A stretch of DNA of 64,000 nt, taken from Sphingomonadales bacterium. GTDB taxonomy: Bacteria; Pseudomonadota; Alphaproteobacteria; Sphingomonadales; Sphingomonadaceae. This document shows positions 1 to 8,575 of this stretch, piece by piece. The position numbers and the translations under genes were made by a program. Location of the stretch: positions 62,001-126,000 of the forward strand of contig JAFLDB010000002.1 in assembly GCA_017302615.1 (NCBI GenBank). Reading direction: 5' to 3'. The notes below the pieces were generated by a model. That model had not been told where the DNA came from, made no database searches, and worked only from the letters and a program-made list of their open reading frames with translations. The stretch's first letter is position 1; every line of letters starts with the position of its first letter.

Positions 1-180
1 GGCCGCCGCCATCTGGGTGATGAAAGCCAGCTGTCCGAAATCGGCGTCGGTCCAGCCGAAGTCGGCCGACATGTCGGGCTTCAGGATCGCAATGATCGGG
101 CGGTCCATGGCATTGAACACGCCGGCCACCGCCAGCAGGATGAACAGCGTCCAGCTGAGCCTGGTGTTGATTGTCTTCAT
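1..180 (-). CDS. MFS transporter, N-terminal part (runs off left edge)
   Basis: The first 60 codons of a membrane transporter start at an ATG at 180 and run off the left edge. The visible protein opens with a short charged stretch, then a hydrophobic helix (about residues 10-22) leading into FNAMDRPIIAILKPDM. This layout (first helix, then an N-x-x-D/R-x-x-I/A segment and a D-F-G-W motif before helix 2) is typical of the major facilitator superfamily, and looks closest to the anion:cation symporter (ExuT/GarP-like) branch that imports anionic sugars such as hexuronates. It lies 109 bases downstream of the TonB receptor on the same strand, although a terminator-like hairpin sits between them. 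Inference: it is the inner-membrane importer of the sulfoquinovose cluster. Only the N-terminus is visible, so the subfamily is tentative. Confidence 0.75.
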   Translation of the reverse strand, partial: MKTINTRLSWTLFILLAVAGVFNAMDRPIIAILKPDMSADFGWTDADFGQLAFITQMAAA

Positions 181-232
181 CGCTGCCCTCTTCTTTCGGT
201 CCCGCCTGTCAGTCATGCCTTCCGCAAACGAC

Positions 233-261
233 TGGGGCCCTCGTCAGCGACGAAGGCCCCA
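233..261 (-). terminator. Terminator-like hairpin after the TonB receptor gene
   Basis: A 13-bp inverted repeat with one mismatch (TGGGGCCCTCGTC at 233-245 and its partner at 249-261) has a 3-base loop. It lies 28 bases beyond the receptor stop codon. On the minus strand it is followed only by a weak T-rich stretch. It may terminate or attenuate transcription between the receptor and the MFS gene. Confidence 0.55.
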
Positions 262-288
262 GCGTCAATCAGGCGATGGTCACGCTGA

Positions 289-2679
289 TCAGAACCCGAC
301 CCGCAGGGTCACGCCCAGGTAACGGTCGGCGTCGCGCGGGATCTGGTAACGGTAGGAACCGCTGACCCCGCCGTTGACGATCGCGGCGGCGTAGGACTTG
401 TCGAACAGGTTGCGCACGTGGAGCGAGAGCTTCCACTTGTCATCCTTGTCGACCAGCGAGAGCGAGGCGTTGACCAGCGCATAGGCCGGGATGGTCCCGA
501 ACTGGCGCTGCACGGCATCCGGCGTGAACAGCGAGAGCTGTTCGGACTGGAAGTTCATCGACACCCCGAAGGAGATGTCGGCGAACGAGCCGGTTTCAAA
601 CCGCTGATCAAACGCCACCGAGCCCTTCCAGGTCGGGGCATAACCCAGCTTGGTCCCGGCCGGGATGATCGCGGTCGGCGCCGCACCCGGGGCGGCATTG
701 AACTGCACCACCTTGGCATCGGTCACGGCCAGGCCGGCCGACAGCGTGGTGTTGCGGCTGGGGCGATAGGCCATGTCGATTTCCAGGCCCATGGTCGAGA
801 CCGAACCGGCGTTGGTGAAGCGGGTCACCACCACACCGGCCACCAGGTCCGGGTTGTTGGCCTGGAAATTCTTGTACTTGGCGTAGAAGCCGGCGATGTT
901 GAAGGTCAGTTTGCCGTCAAGCAGGGTGTTCTTCAAGCCCACTTCGAACGAGTCCGAAGTTTCCGGCTCGATCACGTTCGTGCCGGTACCGGTCAGGTTG
1001 TAGAAGATGTTGTAGGCCGGACCCTTGTAGCCCCGGGCATAGGACACATAGCCCATCACGTCGTCGCTGAAGTCGTGCTGAAGCGCGACCTTGCCCGAGA
1101 CGTTGTCGTTGCTGGTGCTGGTGCGGAACGGCACTCCGTTGGCCGAGGCGACCGCTGCCGAAACGGCCGCGGCGGGGGTGCTGCCAAGTCCGATCAGACG
1201 GACATATTCGTTATAGACACCCTGGTCGAAGCTGCCCTGGATCCCCGGACCGGTCAGCGTGGTGACGCGGATGTGATGCACCGACAGCTTGTCGTTGGTG
1301 TAACGCAGGCCGCCGATCAGACGGGTGTTCTCGCCCAGCTTGAGCGTGGCCTGACCGAACACGGCGAAGTTGTCGAACACCGAGCCGAAGGTCGCCGTGC
1401 CCGACGGGAAGGTCGAGGCATTGGCGTTGGCGCTGCCGCAGGGAATCAGCACGCCGGTAGGAGCGCCGACCGCCGCGGTGCACTGGGTGACGTTGCGGGT
1501 GAAGGTGCGCTCGCTGTCGGCGCGCGAATAGAACAGCCCGACCACATAGGACAGAGTCTGGTCGGCCGGCGAGGTGATGCGCAGTTCCTGGCTGAACGTG
1601 GTCGAGGTCTGCGGGCCATTGTCGTGCAGCTGGGCAAAGCCGACATAGGCCTGGGGCAGCCAGTCACCGTCGCGAATTTCGGTGTTGTCCCAACCGCGGT
1701 AGGCAGTGATCGAGGTCAGCGTGTGGCTGCCCAGGCCGAGATCGATCTGGCCCGAAACGCCCCAGCCTTCTTCCTTGGTTGAAGTGACGAGGTTCTGCGC
1801 CACGGCGCGGGTGTCCGATCCGGCTTGCGGCGGCAGGACCGAGAAGGCGAGGCTGGTGGTGGGCGCGCCGGCGCCGGTCAGGGGGCCGGTGGCGATGATG
1901 TCAGCGCAGCAATCGTCATCGTTCTTGTAATAGTCGGCGGCGAGATAGACCCGCAGATTGTCACCCGGCTCGTACAGGAACTGGCCGCGAACACCCCAGT
2001 GCTTGTAGCCGTTGACCCATTCGTTGGTGGTCACGTTGCGGATGTTGCCATCGTATTCGCCATAGAACCCGGTGAAGCGGGCGGCGAAATCCGGGCCGAG
2101 CGGCACATTGACCGAGCCCTTGAGGCGGAACTCGTTGCGATCAAAGTAGCTTGCCTCGACCGAACCGCCGAATTCGAACTTCGGCATCTGGGTGGTGATG
2201 TTGATCACCCCGGCCGAAGCGTTCTTGCCGAACAGGGTGCCCTGCGGGCCGCGCAGGACTTCGATCTGGGCGACATCGACCATATCGGAGAAGGCTTCGC
2301 CCGAGCGCGAATAGACCACGCCGTCGACCACGGTCGAAACCGAAGGTTCACCGGCGATCGAGAAAGTCGCAGTGCCGACGCCGCGCAGGAAAATCGTCTG
2401 GTTGAGCGTGGTGCCGGACTTCAGGAAGTTCAGCGAAGGCACCATCTGCGCGGCGCTTTCAATGCTGGGACGGCTGGCGTCGGCGAGGTCTTCGCCGCTG
2501 AGGACGGAGACGGCGACGGGAACCGACTGCAGGCTTTCAGAGCGCTTCTGCGCGGTGACGACGATTTCGCCGGGGGCCGCTTCTTCGTCTGCGTCCTGGG
2601 CATAGGCCGGAGCGGCAAAGGCGGTCAGCGCCAGGGCGGCGGCAGATGCACGAAGCCCAGCTTTCTTGAGCGTTTTCAT
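289..2679 (-). CDS. TonB-dependent receptor (outer membrane), probable sulfoquinovoside uptake
   Basis: An outer-membrane active transporter of 796 residues, normal for sphingomonad TonB-dependent receptors. Residues 1-27 form a signal peptide ending AYA before QD. A TonB-box-like GEIVVTAQKR sits at 37-46. The plug domain follows (about 48-165) with the conserved IEVLRGPQGTLFGKNASAG signature near 139-157. The rest is beta-barrel, ending in the expected C-terminal phenylalanine (RVGF). The ATG at 2679 is chosen over an upstream in-frame ATG because an AGGAAGG ribosome binding site precedes it and the signal peptide begins there. The gene is transcribed away from the sulfoquinovosidase operon across a shared 260-base promoter region. 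From context, the substrate is inferred to be sulfoquinovose or a sulfoquinovosyl glyceride. The substrate cannot be read from sequence alone. Confidence 0.9.
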   Translation of the reverse strand: MKTLKKAGLRASAAALALTAFAAPAYAQDADEEAAPGEIVVTAQKRSESLQSVPVAVSVLSGEDLADASRPSIESAAQMVPSLNFLKSGTTLNQTIFLRGVGTATFSIAGEPSVSTVVDGVVYSRSGEAFSDMVDVAQIEVLRGPQGTLFGKNASAGVINITTQMPKFEFGGSVEASYFDRNEFRLKGSVNVPLGPDFAARFTGFYGEYDGNIRNVTTNEWVNGYKHWGVRGQFLYEPGDNLRVYLAADYYKNDDDCCADIIATGPLTGAGAPTTSLAFSVLPPQAGSDTRAVAQNLVTSTKEEGWGVSGQIDLGLGSHTLTSITAYRGWDNTEIRDGDWLPQAYVGFAQLHDNGPQTSTTFSQELRITSPADQTLSYVVGLFYSRADSERTFTRNVTQCTAAVGAPTGVLIPCGSANANASTFPSGTATFGSVFDNFAVFGQATLKLGENTRLIGGLRYTNDKLSVHHIRVTTLTGPGIQGSFDQGVYNEYVRLIGLGSTPAAAVSAAVASANGVPFRTSTSNDNVSGKVALQHDFSDDVMGYVSYARGYKGPAYNIFYNLTGTGTNVIEPETSDSFEVGLKNTLLDGKLTFNIAGFYAKYKNFQANNPDLVAGVVVTRFTNAGSVSTMGLEIDMAYRPSRNTTLSAGLAVTDAKVVQFNAAPGAAPTAIIPAGTKLGYAPTWKGSVAFDQRFETGSFADISFGVSMNFQSEQLSLFTPDAVQRQFGTIPAYALVNASLSLVDKDDKWKLSLHVRNLFDKSYAAAIVNGGVSGSYRYQIPRDADRYLGVTLRVGF

Positions 2680-2939
2680 GGAGTTTCCTTCCTCTCTCCC
2701 AGGCCGGAAGGACCGGCCGTGGCTGCTGCGAACCGAGGCTCGGGAACGGAATGAAACGCCACCCCCTGCCACTTGTGCCCTTGAATTGCGGCGATTGGCC
2801 CGATATGTCAAGCGGTGTCATACAGAACCGGACGGACCGTGGCACAGCCGCCACACACCCGGCACACCGGCGCAAGACAAGGTGCAGACCGGCAGTACAC
2901 CGGCCCCGCACAAGGGACACACAGAGGACACCGAAAGGC
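2680..2939. promoter_or_regulatory. Divergent promoter/operator region between TonB receptor and sulfoquinovosidase genes
   Basis: This 260-base region carries no convincing gene and must hold both promoters. Visible elements: a TTGACA hexamer on the minus strand (2807-2812) suited to be a -35 box for the receptor; TTGAAT (2781-2786) with TATGTC 17 bases on (2804-2809) as a weak plus-strand pair; an imperfect palindrome AATTGCGGCGATT (2784-2796) inside that spacer; an 11-base palindrome CCGAGGCTCGG (2732-2742); and a hairpin GGCCGG/CCGGCC (2702-2718) in the receptor leader. The stretch 2840-2930 is rich in CCGGC and ACAC repeats. Any of the palindromes could be the LacI-type operator; none matches a known one well enough to choose. 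Confidence 0.4.
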
Positions 2940-4931
2940 GTGACAACGGGTTTCACCATTGCCGAGGACGGTTTCGACCTGCACTTCGCCGGGCGGCTGG
3001 TCCTGTCGCACCGGGAACACCGCCCGGCGCTGGCCATGGCCCGCGGCGCGGCCACGGTCGAGATGGTCCGCGGCAACTTCCGGATCGAGGATGCCCCGAC
3101 CGGCATGACCGCCCCGGCCGGGTTCGACCTGGCCGGTGCCACGGTTACCCTGGCCGATGCCGATGGCCCCGCCGCCCGCCTGACCTTGCACGACCATGTC
3201 CTGACCGCCGAACTGCTGCGCCCCGGCTATGACCGGCTCCACCTGCACTTCCATGCCGAGCCGGAAGAGGCGGTGTGGGGTGGGGGCGAGCAGATGAGCT
3301 ACCTGCAGCTCAATGGCCGGGCCTTCCCGATCTGGACCAGCGAGCCCGGCGTCGGGCGGGACAAGTCGACCGAACTGACCCGGAAGATGGATGCCGATGG
3401 CATGGCCGGGGGCGACTACTGGAACACCAATTACCCCCAGCCAACCTTCCTCACCTCGCGCTGGCTGGCGGTGCATTGCACGGCGGAAAGCTATGCGGTG
3501 ATGGATTTCACCGATCCGGCCCTCCACCGCTTCGAGGTCTGGTCCCCCACAACCACTTTCGAACTGTTTGCCGCCGATGGCCCGCAGGACCTGGTCGGCC
3601 AGCTTTCAACCCGCTTCGGCCGCCAGCCGCAATTGCCCGACTGGGCGATCGGCGGGGCGATCGTCGGCCTCAAGGACGGCGCGCGCAGCTTCGAGCGGCT
3701 GGAACATTTCATCAAGGCCGGCACCGCCGTGTCCGGTCTGTGGTGCGAGGACTGGGCCGGGATCCGCGAAACCAGCTTCGGCCGCCGCCTGTTCTGGGAC
3801 TGGCGACGCGACAACCAGCGCTTCCCCGATCTGCCGCAGCGGATCGCCGGCCTCGCGGCGCGGGGCATCCGTTTCCTGGCCTATGCCAACCCCTATCTGG
3901 CGGTCGACGGGATCCTCTATGAAGAGGCGCGCGAGGCCGGCCACTTCTGCCTGAGGCAGGATTGCGACGAGGTATACCTGGTCGATTTCGGCGAGTTCGA
4001 TTGCGGCGTGCTCGATTTCACCCGCAGCGAAACCCGCGAGTGGTTTGCCGAAAAGGTGCTGGGCCGGGAAATGCTGGATATCGGCATTTCCGGGTGGATG
4101 GCCGATTTCGGGGAATACCTGCCCACCGACGTGCGGCTGGCCGACGGGTCGGACCCGATGGAAGCACACAACCGCTGGCCGGTGCTGTGGGGCGAGGTCA
4201 ATGCCATGGCGGTGGAAAGCCGGGGCAAGACCGGTGATGCCGTGTTCTTCATGCGGGCCGGTTTTTCCGGCGTGCAGGCGCACTGCCCGCTGCTGTGGGC
4301 GGGGGACCAGTCGGTCGATTTCACCCGGCATGACGGGATCGGCACGGTTATCACCGCCGCGCTGTCGGCCGGCCTGGTCGGCAATGCCTACAGCCACTCC
4401 GACTGCGGCGGCTATACCTCGATCCTCGGCAATGTCCGCACGGTCGAACTGATGGAGCGGTGGTGCGAACTGTCCGCCTTTGCGCCGGTCATGCGCAGCC
4501 ACGAAGGCAACCGCCCGGACGACAACCTGCAATACGATTCGACGCCCGGTCTGCTGGCCTGCTTTGCCCGGTGGAGCCGGGTCCACGCCCATCTGGCCCC
4601 CTATGTCCGTCACCTCTGCACCGAAGCGGCGGAGCAGGGCCTGCCCGCCCAGCGCCCGCTGTTCCTGCACTATCCGCAAGACTCCGCGCTCTACGCGGTG
4701 CAGGATCAGTTCCTCTACGGGGCGGACCTGCTGGTCGCCCCGGTGATCGAGGAAGGGGCGACGATGCGCAATGTGATCCTGCCGGGCGGGGAGGAATGGA
4801 TCCACGCCTTCACGGGTGAGCGGCTGGCCTCCGGCACCCACCAGGTGGCCGCGCCGGTCGGCACGCCGCCGGTGTTCTATCGGCCCGGCAGCAGGTTTGC
4901 CGATCTGTTTGCAGGGCTGGCCGGGCTATGA
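2940..4931 (+). CDS. Glycoside hydrolase family 31 sulfoquinovosidase (YihQ/SmoI-like)
   Basis: Hydrolyses sulfoquinovosyl glycosides (for example SQ-glycerol from plant sulfolipid) to sulfoquinovose. The protein aligns along its length with E. coli YihQ. Using the GTG at 2940 (663 residues): catalytic nucleophile D389 in GWMADFGEY, acid/base D456 in WAGDQSVDF, and the sulfonate-recognition triad R283 and W286 (SFGRRLFWDW) and Y492 (SDCGGY). These correspond to R301, W304 and Y508 of YihQ, which separate sulfoquinovosidases from ordinary alpha-glucosidases. The start is placed at GTG 2940 because homology begins immediately after it (GFTIAEDGFDLHF). In-frame ATGs at 2751 and 2805 would add a low-complexity Arg/Pro-rich extension. 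The stop overlaps the next start as ATGA. No signal peptide is seen, so it is probably cytoplasmic and acts after import. Confidence 0.9.
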   Translation: MTTGFTIAEDGFDLHFAGRLVLSHREHRPALAMARGAATVEMVRGNFRIEDAPTGMTAPAGFDLAGATVTLADADGPAARLTLHDHVLTAELLRPGYDRLHLHFHAEPEEAVWGGGEQMSYLQLNGRAFPIWTSEPGVGRDKSTELTRKMDADGMAGGDYWNTNYPQPTFLTSRWLAVHCTAESYAVMDFTDPALHRFEVWSPTTTFELFAADGPQDLVGQLSTRFGRQPQLPDWAIGGAIVGLKDGARSFERLEHFIKAGTAVSGLWCEDWAGIRETSFGRRLFWDWRRDNQRFPDLPQRIAGLAARGIRFLAYANPYLAVDGILYEEAREAGHFCLRQDCDEVYLVDFGEFDCGVLDFTRSETREWFAEKVLGREMLDIGISGWMADFGEYLPTDVRLADGSDPMEAHNRWPVLWGEVNAMAVESRGKTGDAVFFMRAGFSGVQAHCPLLWAGDQSVDFTRHDGIGTVITAALSAGLVGNAYSHSDCGGYTSILGNVRTVELMERWCELSAFAPVMRSHEGNRPDDNLQYDSTPGLLACFARWSRVHAHLAPYVRHLCTEAAEQGLPAQRPLFLHYPQDSALYAVQDQFLYGADLLVAPVIEEGATMRNVILPGGEEWIHAFTGERLASGTHQVAAPVGTPPVFYRPGSRFADLFAGLAGL

Positions 4932-5941
4932 GCGAACGGGCCAACATCCGCGATGTCGCGGCCCGCGCCGGCGTGGCGGTGAAAACCGTCAGCCGGGTGC
5001 TGAACGGCCACCCTTATGTCAGTGCCGACACCAGGGCGCGGGTGGAAGAGGCGATGCAGGAACTGGATTTCCGGCCCAGCGTGGCCGCACGGATCCTGTC
5101 CGGCGCGAAATCGGGTCAGATCGCGCTGATCTATGACAACCACAGCCCCTATTACATGTTCCAGATCCAGACCGGATGCTGGGAACTGTGCAAGGAGAAG
5201 GGCATCCGCCTGCTGGCCCAGCCGGTCGACGTGGCCGATCCCACCGTGGGCGATCAGGTCCGCGGCCTCGTGACCGAAACCCATGTCGACGGCATCATCC
5301 TGTCCTCCCCCGTGACCGATTGCGAAGGCGTGCTGAAGGCGCTCGACGCGATGGACATTCCCTTCGTGCGGATTTCGCCGGGCACCAACCATGCCATGAC
5401 CAGTTCGGTGTTCATGGACGATGCCCAGGCGGCGGATGACATGACCACGCACCTGATCAACATGGGCCACCGCCGGATCGGGTTCATCAAGGGCCACCCC
5501 AACCACATGGCCTCCGAGGACCGGCTGGCCGGCTATCGCCGGGCGCTGGACCGGGCCGGGATCGCCCATGATCCGGCGCTGGTCTGCGACGGGGAATTCG
5601 ATTTCGAAAGCGGCGTGCGAGCGGCGCAGATCCTGCTGGACCTGCCCCGGCCGCCCAGCGCGATCTTTGCCTCGAACGACGATATGGCCGCCGGCGTGCT
5701 GGCGGTGGCGCACGATCGCAACATGAACCTGCCCGGCGATCTTTCGGTGACAGGGTTCGACGATACCACCCTGGCCCGCACGGTCTGGCCACCCTTGACC
5801 ACGATCCACCAGCCGATGGCGGAGCTTGCCCGCACCGCCACGGAAATCCTCATCGCCGGCGGCGACATCACCCATCGCCGCCTGCCGCACCAACTTATCG
5901 AACGCGCCTCTGTCGCGCCGCCAGCCAGGAAGACACCATGA
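4928..5941 (+). CDS. LacI-family transcriptional regulator of the sulfoquinovose cluster
   Basis: A 337-residue LacI/GalR-type repressor, the usual family length. The N-terminal helix-turn-helix is clear (residues 7-27, IRDVAARAGVAVKTVSRVLNG with the hinge R-P-S-x-x-A-R at about 53-60). A periplasmic-binding-protein-like effector domain follows from about residue 65 to 325, including the conserved SNDDMAAG and TGFDD motifs. It is embedded between the sulfoquinovosidase and aldo-keto reductase genes with ATGA overlaps at both ends, so it is co-translated with the enzymes it presumably regulates. Inference: it binds the divergent region at 2680-2939 and responds to sulfoquinovose or a pathway intermediate. 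The effector is not deducible from sequence. Confidence 0.88.
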   Translation: MSERANIRDVAARAGVAVKTVSRVLNGHPYVSADTRARVEEAMQELDFRPSVAARILSGAKSGQIALIYDNHSPYYMFQIQTGCWELCKEKGIRLLAQPVDVADPTVGDQVRGLVTETHVDGIILSSPVTDCEGVLKALDAMDIPFVRISPGTNHAMTSSVFMDDAQAADDMTTHLINMGHRRIGFIKGHPNHMASEDRLAGYRRALDRAGIAHDPALVCDGEFDFESGVRAAQILLDLPRPPSAIFASNDDMAAGVLAVAHDRNMNLPGDLSVTGFDDTTLARTVWPPLTTIHQPMAELARTATEILIAGGDITHRRLPHQLIERASVAPPARKTP

Positions 5942-6852
5942 GCGATTTGCCCCTCCCCCCCGCCGCCCGCCAGCTTGGCACCAGCGGGATTGCCGTTTCC
6001 CCGATCGCCTGGGGCATGTGGCGCCTGGCCGAGAACGGCCGGACCGCCGCCGAAGCGGCCCGGCTGGTCCATGCCGCGCTGGATGCCGGGATCAACTTCC
6101 TCGATACGGCGGACATTTACGGTTTCGACGGCAGCGGCGGGTTCGGCGATGCCGAAGCGCTGCTGGGCGAAGTGCTGAGCGCGGAGCCGGCCCTGCGCGG
6201 GCGGATGGTGCTGGCCAGCAAGGGCGGGATCATGCCGCCGCTGCCCTATGACCAGAGCGCCGGCTATCTGAATGCCGCGCTCGACAAGTCGCTGGCCCGG
6301 CTGAAGACCGATTGCATCGACCTTTACCAGATCCACCGTCCGGACATCCTGGCCCACCCGCAGGAAGTGGCCCGGGTGCTGGACGATGCCGTGGCTGCGG
6401 GCAAGATCCGCACGATCGGCGTGTCCAACTTCACCGTCCACCAGATCGCCGCGCTGAACCAGTTCCTGGGGCACAAGCTGGTCGCCACCCAGCCGGAAAT
6501 CAGTCCGCTGCGGATCACCTGCTTTGAAAACGGCGAACTGGACCAGGCGATGATGCTGGGACTGACCCCGCTGGCCTGGTCGCCGCTGGGTGGCGGGCGG
6601 CTGGCTGCTCCGGAAAGCGAGCGTGACCGGGCGGTCGCGGCAGAGCTGGACCGGGTGGCGGCGCAGCACGGGGTATCGCGCAGCGTGGCAGCCTATTCGT
6701 GGCTGATGGCCCATCCGGCCGGGATCGTGCCGATCATCGGATCGCAGCAGGCCGAACGGATTGCCGAAGGCGCGGCAGCAACAAAGGTCCGCTGGAACCG
6801 GACGGACTGGTACGCCGTGCTCGTCGCGGCGCGGGGAGAAAGGCTGCCGTAA
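5938..6852 (+). CDS. Aldo/keto reductase, probable 6-dehydroglucose reductase (SmoB-like)
   Basis: A 304-residue aldo-keto reductase with the catalytic tetrad D56, Y61, K95 and H133 (LDTADIYGF, ASKGG, QIHRPD) and the C-terminal nicotinamide cofactor region with PIIGSQQAERI. In the sulfo-SMO pathway of Agrobacterium, the AKR SmoB reduces 6-dehydro-D-glucose, released by the monooxygenase, to glucose using NADPH. The position here, between the regulator (ATGA overlap) and the monooxygenase (39-base gap), supports the same role. General homology is to the YdhF/oxidoreductase group, so another aldehyde substrate is possible; the assignment rests on context. Confidence 0.82.
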   Translation: MSDLPLPPAARQLGTSGIAVSPIAWGMWRLAENGRTAAEAARLVHAALDAGINFLDTADIYGFDGSGGFGDAEALLGEVLSAEPALRGRMVLASKGGIMPPLPYDQSAGYLNAALDKSLARLKTDCIDLYQIHRPDILAHPQEVARVLDDAVAAGKIRTIGVSNFTVHQIAALNQFLGHKLVATQPEISPLRITCFENGELDQAMMLGLTPLAWSPLGGGRLAAPESERDRAVAAELDRVAAQHGVSRSVAAYSWLMAHPAGIVPIIGSQQAERIAEGAAATKVRWNRTDWYAVLVAARGERLP

Positions 6853-6891
6853 GCGCAGCCACCACCGAAGCAGAGTGTGAGGAACGAAGAA

Positions 6892-7977
6892 ATGACCCAA
6901 CAATGCGAAGTGGCCTGGTTCTCGGCCCTGTGCGACGACGATTACGAATTCCTGGGCGTGCCCGATCCCGCGCTGAAGAGCAGCTGGGAGCATTGCCGCA
7001 ACATCGTGCTGCGGGCCGAAGAAGGCGGGTTCGACAACATCCTGCTGCCTTCGGGCTATGAACTGGGACTGGACACCACCGCCTTTGCCGCCGCTGTCGC
7101 CACCCAGGTCAGGCGGATCAAGCTGCTGTGGGCGACCCGGATGGGCGAGGACTGGCCGCCGCAGCTGGCCCGCCGGATCGCCACGCTTGACCGCATCCTT
7201 GGCCCCAATGCCGCGGGAACCGGCGGGCGGCTCAACGTCAACATCATCTCCTCGCCGATGCCGGGCGAGACGATGGACAGCGCCCCGCGCTACCGCCGCG
7301 GGACCGAGATCATGAAGATCGTCCGCACGCTGCTGAACGGCGAGCACCTCGACTTCCAGGGCGAGTTTTTCAACCTGAAGCTGGACCCGGCGCGGATCAC
7401 CACCATTTCCGGCAAGTGCCCGGCGTTCTATTTCGGCGGCCTGTCCCACGAGGCGCGCGAATGCGCTGCCGAAGCGGCCGACGTCTATCTGATGTGGCCG
7501 GACACGATGGAGAACGTCCGCGAAGTGGTGACCGACATGAAGGCCCGCGCCGCCGCCAAGGGCCGCACGCTGAAGTTCGGTTACCGCGCCCACGTGATCG
7601 TGCGCGAGACCGAGGACGAGGCCCGCGCCTATGCCGACCGGCTGCTGTCCAAGCTGGACGAGCAGGCCGGACAGGCGATCCGCGAAAAGAGCCTCGATGC
7701 CAAGAACTATGGCGTGCAGCGCCAGCAGGAACTGCGCAGCGCCGCCGATGGCGACGGCTTTGTCGAGGAGAACCTGTGGACCGGGATCGGCCGGGCCCGT
7801 TCGGGCTGCGGCGCGGCGATTGTCGGCACGCCCGATCAGGTGATTGCCAAGCTGAAGGCCTATCAGGACGTGGGCATGGAAGCCTTCATCCTGTCCGGAT
7901 ACCCCCACGTGAACGAGTGCGACATGTTCGCGCGCTATGTCCTGCCCCAGCTCCAGCACGGCCCGCTGACGCTGTAA
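6892..7977 (+). CDS. FMNH2-dependent sulfoquinovose monooxygenase (SsuD/SmoC-like)
   Basis: A 361-residue flavin-dependent luciferase-like monooxygenase related to alkanesulfonate monooxygenase SsuD. It is predicted to split the C-S bond of sulfoquinovose with O2 and FMNH2, giving 6-dehydroglucose and sulfite. The Arg-x-His pair used by SsuD-type enzymes at the active site is present at R232 and H234 (YRAHVIVRETEDEARA). The C-terminal GTPDQVIAKLKAYQDVG region is typical of the family. The start is the ATG at 6892, which has GAGGA eight bases upstream; a GTG at 6877 would overlap that ribosome binding site. Its partner flavin reductase follows after 22 bases. The sugar specificity is inferred from the sulfoquinovosidase and reductase next to it. 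Confidence 0.87.
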   Translation: MTQQCEVAWFSALCDDDYEFLGVPDPALKSSWEHCRNIVLRAEEGGFDNILLPSGYELGLDTTAFAAAVATQVRRIKLLWATRMGEDWPPQLARRIATLDRILGPNAAGTGGRLNVNIISSPMPGETMDSAPRYRRGTEIMKIVRTLLNGEHLDFQGEFFNLKLDPARITTISGKCPAFYFGGLSHEARECAAEAADVYLMWPDTMENVREVVTDMKARAAAKGRTLKFGYRAHVIVRETEDEARAYADRLLSKLDEQAGQAIREKSLDAKNYGVQRQQELRSAADGDGFVEENLWTGIGRARSGCGAAIVGTPDQVIAKLKAYQDVGMEAFILSGYPHVNECDMFARYVLPQLQHGPLTL

Positions 7978-7999
7978 GGCCACACCCAGAGGTGCAATC

Positions 8000-8575
8000 T
8001 TGACCATCCGCATCGTCGCCATCGGCGGCACCGTCAATCCCGGTTCCACCACCGAACAGGCGCTGCGCCTGGCTGCGGCCAGCGCCGGGGCGGACGGGGC
8101 CGAAGTCCAGGTCTTTGGCGGAGCCTATCTCTCGGGCCTGGCCCATTACGGGAGCGAGGCCCACCAAAAGGGCGATGGCGGCGAGCTGGTGGAGGCGGTG
8201 CGCGCCGCCGACGGCGTGCTGATCGCCGCACCGGGCTATCACGGCACCATTTCCGGGCTGGTCAAGAATGCCCTCGACTATCTTGAGGACCTCTCCAAGG
8301 ACGAGCGGCCTTACCTCGACGGGCGCTCGGTCGGGCTGATCGCCACGGCATACGGCGATCAGGCGACGATGAGCACGCTGCAGACGCTGCGCGCGATCGT
8401 CCACGCACTGCGCGGCTGGCCAACCCCGATGGGGGCGACGATCCGCACCTATCACGGTCTGTTCTCGCCCGACGGGGAATGCCTGGAGGACCGGGCGCGG
8501 ATGCAGCTGGAAATGGTCGGCAACCAGGTGCTGCGCGGGGCGCGAGCCTTTGCCGGGGCAGCGGGCCCGCAATGA
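8000..8575 (+). CDS. NADPH-dependent FMN reductase (SmoA/MsuE-like)
   Basis: A 191-residue flavodoxin-fold flavin reductase, predicted to supply FMNH2 to the adjacent monooxygenase. The N-terminal strand-loop GGTVNPGSTTEQALR is the phosphate-binding loop for FMN, and PGYHGTISGLVKNALDYL (about residues 75-92) is the second flavin-contact motif of the NADPH-dependent FMN reductase family. The start is a TTG at 8000 with AGAGG seven bases upstream; no ATG or GTG fits. The last codons overlap the RibB-like gene as ATGA, so both are co-translated. Confidence 0.85.
   Translation: MTIRIVAIGGTVNPGSTTEQALRLAAASAGADGAEVQVFGGAYLSGLAHYGSEAHQKGDGGELVEAVRAADGVLIAAPGYHGTISGLVKNALDYLEDLSKDERPYLDGRSVGLIATAYGDQATMSTLQTLRAIVHALRGWPTPMGATIRTYHGLFSPDGECLEDRARMQLEMVGNQVLRGARAFAGAAGPQ

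Noticed and set aside
418..1782. Long plus-strand open frame (about 454 codons) antisense to the TonB receptor
   Set aside because: Its composition is the mirror of a high-GC coding frame (His/Gly/Arg/Gln-rich, no family motifs); the receptor on the other strand is unambiguous.
2840..2935. Possible CRISPR or tandem repeat from recurring CCGGC/ACAC units
   Set aside because: Units are 5-10 bases, irregularly spaced and imperfect; no spacer pattern and no cas genes.
2751..2939. N-terminal extension of the sulfoquinovosidase from ATG 2751 or 2805
   Set aside because: The 63 extra residues are Arg/Pro/Thr-rich without homology to YihQ-type enzymes and would cover the expected promoter and operator region.
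5533..8052. 839-codon minus-strand frame across the regulator, reductase and monooxygenase genes
   Set aside because: Shadow of three clearly identified plus-strand genes; no recognisable domain.
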